DNA of 64,000 bases, taken from contig BSDZ01000009.1 in NCBI GenBank assembly GCA_030268105.1, forward strand, positions 2,555,501 to 2,619,500, read 5' to 3'. Shown here piece by piece: positions 22,301-34,300 of this stretch. Source of the stretch: Volvox africanus. Taxonomy: Eukaryota > Chlorophyta > Chlorophyceae > Chlamydomonadales > Volvocaceae. The position numbers were made by a program, and so were the translations under genes. The notes under the pieces were generated by a model. The model saw only the letters and a program-made list of their open reading frames with translations, did not search any database and had not been told where the DNA came from. How positions within the stretch are numbered: the stretch's first letter is position 1; the number at the start of each line of letters is the position of its first letter.

Positions 22301-25300
22301 CAGCAGCAGAACCACCATGCGCGGCATCAGTCCTCACATCCCAGTCATCAACACCCCAGTTACCAACCGTCGCCTGCGCCACAGCAGCCGCTGCTGTGCG
22401 ATTCCGGGGCGCCTCCATGGCCCCAGCCGCATCTTGCGCAGCGTAAGCATCCGACGGAAACGCGGCCGCCTCCTAAGATGCATGGCGGCATAGTCGCACC
22501 GCGCTCCGCGCTCCGACATCCGGCATCAGAAGCAGCTACGCTCAAGGAGCGCGTGGGTCTTGAGGAGGGGCCTCGGGCCTGGCAGGAGTCGGACCCAGGG
22601 TCAGGATGCGGGTTCCGCACCGCGGCCAACCGAGCCATCCACCTGAGTGACGCAGCGCGGCAGCTTGCCGCAGCGTTCTGGTCCAAGGTGATGGTCGAGG
22701 CGGATGCCGAGCCGGACGGGCTTGCTGGTGATGCAGAGGCGGCTGGACCAGACGCGGCCGCGCAACACCAGCCTCCCCTGCAGCCGCCACCGTTGCCGCC
22801 GCTACAGCACCCCATGGGCGCAGGGCAGCCGCCTGGCGATGGCTTGGGCCCACAAGTTCTGCTGTCGGATATGGGCCAGGAGATACCTCCGACGGTGCCG
22901 CTGATGTATTATATTGATGAGGACAACGACGCTGCATGGCCGTCGCCGAAAGATGCAGCATCGATACCACTGCCAGCGGCGGTGGCAGGGTCATCTCGTC
23001 CAAGCTTTGAGGTACAGGGCCCAGTCGCCGCCACTGTTGGCTGTAGATTTGGCTCCACGGCCACCGCGATAGCGAGCACAGGTGGTGACTCGGAGGCGGA
23101 GGGTGGTGGTGTTGCCGTCGCAGACCATCCCGTCAACGGCAATCTAGGCGGTGGCGGTGGCGGTGGCGGTGGCGGTGGCGGTGGCGGTGGCGGTGGCGGT
23201 GGCGGTGGCGGTGGCGGTGGCGGTGGCGTATATCCCAATCAAAGGCTGCGAAAGGTATTGACGGCTGCAAGGAAGCGCGGAACAGAAGTCCTTTCTGAGG
23301 TGGAAGCCGAGAATCCTCCGAAAGTCATCAGCACGGGGGAAGACACCACCGGGGCAAGCACTAATGCCAGTGGTGGTGGCATCGCTCATGGTAACAATAT
23401 GCACCCCGCCGCCATACCAGCTGTTGACCGTCCGCCGGGAGTTGTTGGATGCACAGCAGACGAAAAGATTTCAGAAGCTGTTACACGAATGACAGCCGGA
23501 TGCCCTCTGGTCGGAGAGGTCGACCAGCCGGGCCGGGTGGCAGGCCGCGGGGAGGCAGAGGAATGCGCGATTAGCACAGCCGAGAACGATCATGGGGCTT
23601 GCGCTCTTCCTAACGCAGGCCCAGGCGCTGGTATGGTATGTGGCTTCAGCACCGCGAGCGGTAAGCCAGTTGTCGTCACCGAAGCATCACGGAAGCGCGC
23701 CATGAGCTGGCTATCCAAGATCATGGACGACGGAGACGAGGAGGAGGGAGGAAAGCATGGCAGCGAAGGCGAAGGCGCAGATACCCCCCGCATCATGGAG
23801 CATGCGGATGCGCCTAACACGAGAAAAGCGGTAAGTGCGTGCGGAGGTATGCAGAAGGGCCCCGGCCGCACCGCCGCGGGCGCCGCCGCAGCCAGAGCAA
23901 GGGAGAGCGGCCTGGCTAGCTTCAGCACTGCGGCCGGGAAGCCCGTCCTTGTTTCCGCGGCGGCGAGGAAACGTGCCGCAGGGTGGTTGTCTAAGATCCT
24001 TCAGGAGGACGATACATCGGTTCCAAATGAAGCCGCAAAACGTGTGGATTGTAAGCAGGAGGCAGCTAGCGAAGCCGCAGGTGTGGGTATCCGCGCTGTT
24101 GGGATGGCAAGCAGAGGTGCGGTCCAAGGGCCGGGCATGTCACATGCGGAGTCCAGGGCTAGTAAAGGTGCTCGAGATGGCGGCCACCGCGTGACTGAGC
24201 TCGACGCAGGAGCAGCCGTGCCGGCGCCCGGCGGGACGGTGTTGGGATTTAGCACGGCGAATGGCAAGCCGGTCGTTGTCTCTGAAGCTGCGCGGCGGCG
24301 GGCAGCTGTCTGGATGGCAAAGGTGGTTAACGAGGATCTGGAGGGAGATGCCAAACAAGCTGGTGGCAACGGCAACAGCGGTGGCGGCTGCACTGCTGGT
24401 GATGGTGGGGGTGGGGCTGGTGATGGTGGTGGTGATGGTGGGGGTGGAGTTGACCGGGGGTCGGTTACACACTGCAGTGGTGCAGCTCCCTCAGGCTCAG
24501 TCACGGTTGTTCTACCAGAGAAGGTTTCACTGACCGGCTTCGCAGCGCCACCAGTAGGGCAGGACGGCAATCCTCCTGCGGCCACCGTGGAAATCAGCGA
24601 GGGCGGTTTCAGCACAGCCGGCGGAAAACCTATAATGGTTTCAGAGGAAGCACGGCAGCGTGCTGCCGGCTGGCTGGCGAATGTTCTCATAAACAATGAA
24701 GACGGCGGCAGTGAAGATCGCGGTGGTGATGTCGGCGATGGCATGCTCGGGGATGTAAGGAGCTCAGGCCCCGGTGATCCCGGAGGTGCTCCCTCTGCCA
24801 TGACTACGTGCGTGGTTAGCGGGAAGGCGGCAGGCGGGGCCGTTGGTGAAGCGGCCAGAATGGGCCCTCCTGGTATGGGGGCGTCGGAGGCCTTTGGCCC
24901 CGCTGTTGCAATTCCACGAGGCAGTGCCGTCGGTTTCAGTACGGCAGGGGGCAAGCCTGTTATTGTCTCTGAAGCCGCGCGAAAGCGTGCGGAGGGCTGG
25001 TTAGCCAAGATCATGAATGACGACGACGAGGGGGCCAGCGGCGGAGGCGCCCCAGCCCTTGCTGCAGCCGTCAGGGCTGCCGCTAACGTTCCGGAAACCC
25101 TCGCGCAACCAGGGCCTGCATTGCGGCGGCCCCACAGCGACGGTGTCCCCTATAGGCCGCCAGCACGCCGGCGTGTGGCATCGCTGGGGCCTGACACTGT
25201 GGCTGCACATCTTGACACTTCCACCACCACTGATGCTGCCGCTGCCGCTGCAGCGGGGACATGCTTGCCGCCAACCTCCCCGCTGCCGGATGCTCAGGCG

Positions 25301-28300
25301 CCGCAGCTGAGAGCAATGCCACAGAGAGGATCTGAGGCGGGCCTAGGGTGTTTAAACGTAGCCTTTGCAGCGCCAAGCGAACTTGGTTGCCGGCTGCTGC
25401 CTGCGGCCTCAATCGTGGCGCTTCCGCCAGCTGCGATTGCCTTGCCGCGTTCGGGCACGACCTTCCCGTCTGGCAGGCCTGTGGTGCTGGGCAAGGGGGC
25501 GAGTATGTACGCGGCCGCAGGCGCAGAACGGAAGTCCGGGAGTGAGTCTGGTGCACCGGCGGAAGCGGCAGCGGCGGAGGCAAAGGTGCCCGCCGGGCGC
25601 ATACAGTTGGTGACAGCCATGTCGACAGACACGGCTACAAACATGGGTGCATTGGCAGCGGATGTTGCAGCTGAGGCTCCAGCGGGAGCGACGGCAGGCG
25701 GACGTACGGCGGGGGGAGAGGAAAATTTCATACTGGCTGGCAGAGGACAGCAGCCGTCAGCTGCTGGTGCTGTTCCTGCGTTTGCCGCTGCTGCTGATGT
25801 TTGCAGCGGCGATGCTGACCCTTCAGCGGGAGACCGGGCTGCCGTGGCAGATGGGGCGGGGGTCGGAACTCTAGCTGCTTACGGGGCAACGGCAGGCCCG
25901 CAGGCTTCCGCTGAAAAGCAGCCTACTGGCTTCGTAACCGGTGATGGCAACGCGGTCTTGGTCGATCCGGCGCGACTGGCAGCAGCAGCGGCTTTGCTGC
26001 AGGTTGTGGGTTCAGATGCCGCAGCGGTTTCACCGTCCGGCACCCGCAAGACCCGGGAGCAAGCCTTTGGCGGTGAAGCAGAACCCCAAGGCGCCGGGCC
26101 ACATGGCCAGCCACAAGCGCATCTATTGGCGCAACAACAGCAGCAGCAGCTCGTAGAGCAACAGCAGCAGCAGCCATCTGCCACGACATCGCCAGTGGCA
26201 CTGCAGGTTACGGTCCGCGCTGTGGCCAACACGTCGCTCTCTCCAGACCTCATGGCTGCTGCTGGCGGCCAGATGTCAGCGGTGGGTGAGGAGCACCGGG
26301 GGCCCGTGGAGGCAAAGACGCCTTCCCCTCCCGCTGCCGCCGCCGCCGCCGCCACCGCCACCGTCGCAAAGGCGGTGGAAGATGCGGCGGCAAACACCCG
26401 GGAGCGAACACGCACTGCTGCGCAGATGCGCTCTGCCGTTGGAATGAGTGATACGGTTGTGGCGGGCGGCGACAACCTTGATGTACAGGCAGGCGTGGTG
26501 CACCCTCCCCCGGCGCCAAGACAGCCAGTCCCCGCCTTCCCTTTTTGTGCAACGGCCGCCACCACACCGATCTCAACGAAATCAACAATGAAGTCCACAG
26601 ATGGATCCGAGCTAAATCATGTGGCGGTGGCCGACATTCCATTCGGTACTGCTGCCGCATCCGGCGCAGAACAGCACACACCCCTGCGGACCCTATCGCC
26701 GCAGCCGACGGAGGCTGCGGCTGCGGTTGTGGCTGCTACGGCCTCTGCGGCCTCCACCCCGCGTGCTACCACCCCGCGCATGCGCCCAGTAACCACGACA
26801 CCAGGTTCAGTTCCAAGGGCCGGCCCTCCGCCGTCTACGGGCGGTCTAAAACGGCCTCGCACGCTGGCAAATAGTGGCTCCGGAAGCGGGCTGACCCACG
26901 GGTCAGGGTAAGAACGCTGCCGTTTCTGGCATGCCGTGTATCCTCAGGGCGTATGGCATGTTGTGTTATGACCGTGTATCCTCATGTACACGTCAGGTGT
27001 AAGGGACGCTTTCCCTCTTCAAGCGGGTGCAGCTCATCCTAAGGAGCCATCCTGCTCCGAAACCGGGCCACGCATGGGAATGTACCCCCTTTGACGGAAC
27101 AGCTTTCCTTCTTGCTTCATCCTCCGTTCCTCCAGCCGCTCGCTTTCCTTCGCTACCCCTTTCTTTCTGCCTCGTCCGCTATAGGGCGGGTGCATATCGC
27201 TCGCTGGTCAAGCAATGTTCAGCCATCAGAAGTGCGATAACCTCCTCCCCCGTTGGATCTGCTTGCCTGTAAGAAAAAGTTCCCACTTACACCCATTCTC
27301 CGTTCGTTTCCCGATCGCGCTCTGGGTTTCGTGCTGACACGCAGGAGACCACCGCGCCATGGCGGCGCAGCAACTGCACCCCCGGCAGCCGGTCTTGGCA
27401 GCAAGCGCAAGTTCGTGTCGCCATTGCCCGCGGGATACAAGGGCAAGCCGGGCTCCGCGGACTGCAGTACGCCTCTGAGAGGCGACACCCCGGCGGCTGC
27501 GAGCAGAGCAGCCTGGGATGGCAGCGATAGCGCCAAGCGGCGCAGCGGACAGGGTAGGTTGTCACGGCCTTGAGGGTAATCCAACATACATCGCAGGTGG
27601 CATGCTCCCCGTTCCCGGGACACTTGGATGTCTGTCCTTGGCTTGTTGGGTTATTGGTTTCATCGCAATGCTACTCTTGAGCGTTATATATGAGAATCCC
27701 GTCGTTTTCGCGTGGCGTGGCTCCGTGTATTCCGGTCTGTGGCTCCCACAGTCCCGCGGCCATCAGCTGCATGCAGGGACAGCTCCAGGGGGACATGGTG
27801 GAGTTGTGTATCCTGCCGTGTACCCTCTAGCACTGCATACCCTATCATCGCGATGTCGCTCCCCGTCATTAGCGCAGGATCCCCCAAGAGGCCTCGCCTG
27901 TCGTCGCTATTCGAGCTGGAAGCGGGGACCGGCGGCAGAATCTCAAAGTTGCCGCTCCAGAAGTACTTCACACTGCCGCTTGCTTCCGTGGCTGGCGCAT
28001 CGCCGCCGACATCACCGGGTCCGCACCGCGCCGCGGTCGTGGGCGGAGAGGTGCCGATAGCAGCTGGTGAGGTAGGCGGTAACATTGCAGGTGCAGGTGA
28101 TGCACCTCCTATCGGCGACGGCGGCGCCGCCGTCGGGGCCATGGCGGACGCCGACGCCTTGGCGGTGGCAGTGGCGGCGGCGGCTCCGAGCCATTTCACA
28201 CCCGTTGCCCCGGGGGTCCTCGACGGAATAACGTCCGCTACTGCGGCTGAGTTCCGTTTCTGGGCGGCGTTGGAGGCACCATCTCCACAACCTCTATCTC

Positions 28301-31300
28301 AGCCCGAAGACCCCAAGGTAATGGTGCATGCATTCTGCAGGACCACTTTAAACGGCGTCTTGTAATCTCATATTCCACCATGAGGAGGTGTGGCGACCTG
28401 AGGCGCCGTACCGGTACTGATACCAGTAGCAATCATAATAACAGTATGGCGGTTAAATCCACCAGGTTGCACAGTCATATGCCGAATGTGGCCGGTGCAT
28501 GCGCCAGGGGGTGTGTTGCAGCGACTGACTTTCCGTGTTCCGGTTGGGCAATAGGCAATTTGTTACCGTACTGCCGGGGTAGATGCTCGAGACTTAACTT
28601 CGTTTGGGAAGTGATGGACAGGATGGCATCCATTATCAACGTATGGAGGTGAAGGGATCTCGACACGCACCGTCTTTCGTAGAGGTCTTATTGCGCTTCT
28701 GCAACCTCGGCGTCCGCAGCAGGATGTCCGCAGCATGGACACGGGGCCGGTTGGAGCGGCGCAGACAGCTGAGGGCGGCGGTACCTGCGCCGCGGCCCTG
28801 GTCTGGGGCTGGTGGGGTGCTGCGGAGGCGCGGGCAGCGCTGCAACGGCTGGTGGCGTTGCCCCTCAGTGCACGTGAGCGGGCAACTGACCCATGGGTCA
28901 CTAACCATTACCGGTGGATCGTGTGGAAGCTGGCGGCGTACGAGCGACGGTAGATGGGAGTCTGCGCGTACGGGGCTTATGGGACCTGGAAGCTGCGGGA
29001 CGACTCATCGTCCCTGTCTTGTGCGTTGTGCGTTGAACCTGAGGCCATCAGCAGCCTGAAAACAAAGCGAATCTTGCAGCACCTCGCCAAACCCTGCGCC
29101 AATGTCCCGTCTTGGTATGTGATAGTTATGGTTTGCCTTCGCACTTGCGTCTTATGTTTCTGCAGCCCTCCAGCCGTGCAGCCGTGCGAATCATTGACGG
29201 CATCATATGGATCCGTTGGTCGGGGACGCAACGCCCGCGCAGTCAATGAACGGTTCAATGATTCGCAGATTTGCAGATTTTGCGTGCCTGGGTGCTCCGT
29301 TACAATGGCCTCATGAGCCTGAATTAGCTGCGGTTGCTGCCGTTGCTGACTTTTGCCTTTTGTATCTGCGCTGTGTAGCTTCCCAGGGCATTGCCGCGGC
29401 CGTAGCCTGACGCCCGCCGCCGTACTGGACCAGATTCGACGTCGTGTACAGGTACGACATCCGTATATCGTATCCTAGTTACTTGCCAATTTCAGATGCT
29501 ATAAATACACAACTAGGATGTGTGCCCACCATCTCATTAGGTGGAGCTGGTTGGAGGTGGGCGGCCCATCCTGGCGGCTATTTTCGCACACGACCGACCC
29601 GCGGGTCTGCCCATGGTGCTCGCGATTAGCGGCCTGCCTGAGGTAGGGTTTCAGACGATGAGTGTACGATTGCGACGATGCGTCCATTAGCCCTAGACCT
29701 GGGCGCGAAGGAAGAATTCGCACCTCTGTTAGATCAGCAAGTCCCGTTCTTGGTGTCGCCCTGGGCCTTCTGCCGTATAAAGCTGAAGCCCTCCAGCCCT
29801 CCACCTTCTTCGCCCCCACTTTCTAGCCCGCCACCCTCCAGCCCTCCACCTGCCTCTCCCCTACCCGTGAGCCCACCCCCTGCCTCCCTTCCACCCTCCA
29901 GCCCTCCACCCAGCTCGCTCCCATCACCATCACCATCACCCATCACCTCCCTCCTCTAATGCTCTCTGCACATTTTGGCTTTTGGTTACGTCCCTCCCTC
30001 ATCTCTCCCCCCCTCTTACCCGCAGCTATCCAGCAGATCCCACTTCACGGAGGGCATGCGTGTGGAGCTCACAGACGGCTGGTACAGCATATCTGCTGGT
30101 CTGGACAGTCACCTGGCACACCTAGTGCTGTCACGCCGACTGGTGGTGAGGGTTCGGCTCGGGGGAAGGCCGGATGCCGCTACTATAGATTGGGTACTAG
30201 ACTAAGTTGGGAGGGGGCTGGATTTGGGCTGCGATGGCACAGAGTCACACACGTCGCACACCCGCGTGGGAAAGCTGAAGCTGGATAATGTCCGCAGAGT
30301 AAGTGGGTGGTCACTGGAAGGTGAGGGAGGCCGGACAGGATAAGTCCATCTTATGTACTTGGGCAGCCTGCCTCTCTGCTTTCAGGTACCCCAATTGAGC
30401 AAATCTGCCTGCCTCCACACAGTGCAATGTCTTCTCAGCGCGGTGCGCATTTCATCACCCCTCCCAAGTATGCATCACCGGCGAACCCAGGTCTCTTGCT
30501 TCTCATTGCCCGCGTCCCCACAGCTGGGCAGCAAGCTCAGGGTGTGCGGAGCTGAGCTCCAGTCGGAGCGGCCCGGGGAGCCGCTGGATTCCGCCACTCG
30601 CAGCAGCTCCGTATTGAGGCTGCAATACAACGGCTGCAGCCCCGCAGCGTGGGATGCGCGGCTGGGAGCTCAGGTGCAGCCGGCGGCGATGGCTCTGAGG
30701 CCGCTTGGGCAGGTGCGTATGCCTCCGTGCAGGTGGGAAGTTGCGGGTGCAGGTGCGGGTGCAGGTGTATAGCTGCACGAACGCTGATACATGTTTTAGA
30801 ATTAAGAATGAGCCACAAGGATGCAGGCAACCAAGCTGGGGTAAGAAATTAGAGCGCTGATGTGGTGAGTGTTTTGTTGGCCAAAGGGCGCGGTGGCATT
30901 CGCAGGTTGTCCCGGGGGGCGGTACTGTGCCGGCGACGCTGCTGCTGGTGGTGTCCAAGTACGGCATCCTGACGTACGAGAACACGCCACAGGGCATTTT
31001 TAACCGCACGCCACGTACGCAAGAGGAGCGGCTTCGGAGCAGTACCGTACAGCGGAATGAGGTGTGGGGATGGACAGGGGTTCGGGAGGGACCATCAGGG
31101 CTTTGTGTGTACCTTTTTACCAAAGAAGTGCCAACTTCACGCGGATAGGGACGAGGGGACGATGTCAAAGTCTGTATCTGGGATCTACGCCTGGACGCAG
31201 AATGGTACGTGATGTATTTGAAGCCGACCGGGTACGATGCAGACGATCCCGTGATGAGGTGCCCCCGGTTGATTCCCTTTTTTCTGTTTTCCCACCTGGC

Positions 31301-34300
31301 TGTGCACGGGATAAAGGCCGCCTCAGCGGCAGCTGCAAGCGTGCAGCGTGCCGAGCTGGACCGCTGTCGCGGGTTGCTGCGCGGCGGGCCCCGTGCCGCT
31401 GCAATATTCTCCTCCGCGTGCTGCGCCTCCTTTGGGACGTTGCGCGTGCAGCGCGCGTATGCAAATTTGGTAGTTCGGAGCGGCGGCGGTGGTGACAGTG
31501 GCGGCGGCGGTGAGGATGGCGGCGGCGACCAGGACGGTGGAGGAGGAACCCTCTCAGCGGAAGAACGGGCCCAGCTGAGCAGGTGCACCGGTAGAGGGCA
31601 GAACTGTGGTCCTGGTGACGCGTGGCGCCGGGTATCCAGTTCCGCATCTCCTGCTGAGATGGAGGAATTTAGGGATTGTATCGGCTAGGAGAGACGTTGA
31701 CCTGTCCAGTTGACCGTTAACATGCCGAATGATAACAGTAGTTGTCTTCGTGCGTCTGCGACACTGTCTCCTCCTCCCTGTGTTGGACCATGCCTCGGAT
31801 CAACACAGGTTGGTTTTGGAGCGCCAGGCGTACCTGGCGGCGGAAGTGGACCGACTCATGGAGGATGCCATGAAGGGAGCGGCAGGTAGCGCCAGCGGTG
31901 GCGGCAGCAACGGCGGCGGCGGCGACTGCGGAGTGCCGTACTTGCGACTGCGGGTTGTAGGGGTAACACCGCACGGTGTGCCGTCAGGTAGGTGGCGGGC
32001 TGGGGGTGAGCCAGGGGTGTGTGTGTGTGTGTGTGTATGGTGGTGGGGTGTCCTGTCCTGAAACGTGTGGGTTGTATTGTATACGTCTTAATCCGAGTTT
32101 ATGTCCATCCGGTCGCCGTGCTCACGGCCATGGCCATATCACGGCCATGGCCATATACAGCTTTCCTCGGCCGCTGCTTAGACGCTCTGCGGCTGTGCCC
32201 GTCTGTTAAAACGAGGGTCACGGGGCCTCGATACTGAAATCTTTTCGCAAGCACGCGGTGGACGTATCAACTTGAAAAGTCCACCCCCCCTGCCCGTCCC
32301 TTTCCGCTGCGTCCTCCCATAGGGCCTCCATGTCATGCCATGCTGCGGATTTGGAGGCCCCCGGAAGAGCTGGACGAGCAGCTACGAGAGGGCCAAGTGC
32401 TACTGGCGACGAACTTGGCGCCGGGAGCGTACGGTAGTGGCGGCGGCGGTGGCAAGGACACGATTGGTGGACCGGCAGGACCGCTGACGGATCTGGGACC
32501 CAACGGCCGGTTACGGTGCGTCGCTGGCAGCTGCTGTTGGGTGTAACATCATATAACTATTGTTGTTGTGTTATTACTATTTTTATTATTACATTATCGA
32601 AAGGCGTCAAGTTTGAGGGTACTGTCCAGAGAGGAGGAGATTTGTCACGAAACCAGTGGCTGGGGGCATCGCGATCTCACCGAGCGATATTCCGGATGTC
32701 CCCAATAATCAGTGCCCCCAATAAACTGACGGAGCGTATCCGCTTATTATATTATCATGCGCAGCAGCAGTTGTTGCAGCGGGAGCTTTGCCCGAGCTCA
32801 CCGCATCGCTTTTTGGCTTTTTAGTCCTCCACGCACCTGCCACCACCAACAAGCCATGTCCAAGGTCACCCTCTTCTCCCGCGACGTTACATACGCAATT
32901 ACTGCATTTTTCTCCTGAACATTGAATGAGCTGTATGGACCATTCAATGTATGTCGCTTGCATGTTGGTCGCACCTTGAATCATCCTTTCCCTTCCATTC
33001 ACCGAAGCGCTCTCATGCAGTCGTTCCCTGAAGCGTGCGAGATCCCCACGGCCCTTATTGATGTCCTCCTGATTCATACTTTGTTCGATGCACATGGCAT
33101 CCTATTCGTGCCCCATTACAGATGCCTCGAGATCACTGCCGGCAAGATGACCCGGTCGGTTGGGTGTTCAGGGAGTGAGGAGCGGGGGGTTGTAAGGGGG
33201 GGGGTCGGAGGCTTGGGGGGATGGGCTAGGCTCGATAGTTGTCGAGAAGGCAAGCTGGAGACCCGAGGCAAGGGGCTGTGGAAGGTCTACCTCCCTATGG
33301 TGCAGGCCAAGGGAAGTGGGTCGGGGGAGAGAGGGGACCTTTCGGACCAGCGCGGCCTTTGTGACTGGCTGGATGTGCCCGGGTGCGCTGGTGGACATCA
33401 ATGGTTGGGCATTAATGGGGCGCTTCATGAATGGGACCGTTCGTGTTGCCTCCCAGTCCTTAATAGTGTGTTGAGGTAAGGGCAAATGGAACCTTGGATA
33501 GGCTGTCAAGCGACATCGTTTGAATCAACTTATCGATGCGGGCACTGCAGGTACCCTCCGCTGTCGATATGATTGCCGATTTTGCAGCTTGCACTTGACT
33601 GCCTTCCATCGGCCATCGCAGGTTCCGCATCCTGGGCCAGGCTGCCGACTTATCTCACCACCTGGCGCTGCCTGGCTACCAGCCGCGTAGACAGCTGTGC
33701 CTGGCCGACATTGCTGCCGCTCTGCCGGCACTCCTGCAGCAGCGCCTGCTGCTCCCTCCCCACCTCGCCCATCCCCACGGCCACGGGCACCAAGGGCAAC
33801 CAGAACGCGACGTGAGCCTCTTTGAATTCGATTTCACGGGCTGTGTGGTGCGAGCGGGAGAGGTGCAGATGCTAAGCGTTGGTGGAAGCGGCGGCGGAGG
33901 GGGAGGCGTACGACAACAATGGGTGTTCCTGGCGGACCAGACATCGGGACTGTGTGCCGCGGGAATGCCGGGTAGACCGTGTGACGGAGGCGGTGGTGAG
34001 GGAAGTGGCGGCGGCGCCAGCGGCTTTGCTGGACTGCAACCGTGGATGCTGGCGGTGAAGATGGTGGGGACACTGGTGAGTATCTGCTGTTCACACATAT
34101 GGGCATTTGTGTCCTGTACATTTGACAGACAGGGAAGAGGACATTTGTGGACTTATCATGTGTGTACCATGCTGGCTATCTGTACGCGTGTTGATGTGTG
34201 TATTGTCCACGCGTTTAGTTTGCGGTGCACACTTGGTAGCTGGTAGGTGGTTATAAAGTGATGGCCTCTACAATCATAGATGTCGCCCCCTTCGGCAAGT

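Noticed and set aside
23147..23226. Regular short repeats considered as a CRISPR-like array
   Set aside because: Pure in-frame GGCGGT microsatellite without spacers, inside a eukaryotic coding exon.
24001..25014. Minus-strand ORF of 337 codons
   Set aside because: Exactly antisense to the BRC-repeat array. It is Pro/Ala-rich only because the sense strand is GC-rich, with no domain.
25879..26598. Minus-strand ORF of 239 codons
   Set aside because: Shadow of the Ala-rich C-terminal part of BRCA2 exon 1.
30503..31588. Minus-strand ORF of 361 codons
   Set aside because: Antisense to three BRCA2 exons and the introns between them; low-complexity translation, no splice or domain support.
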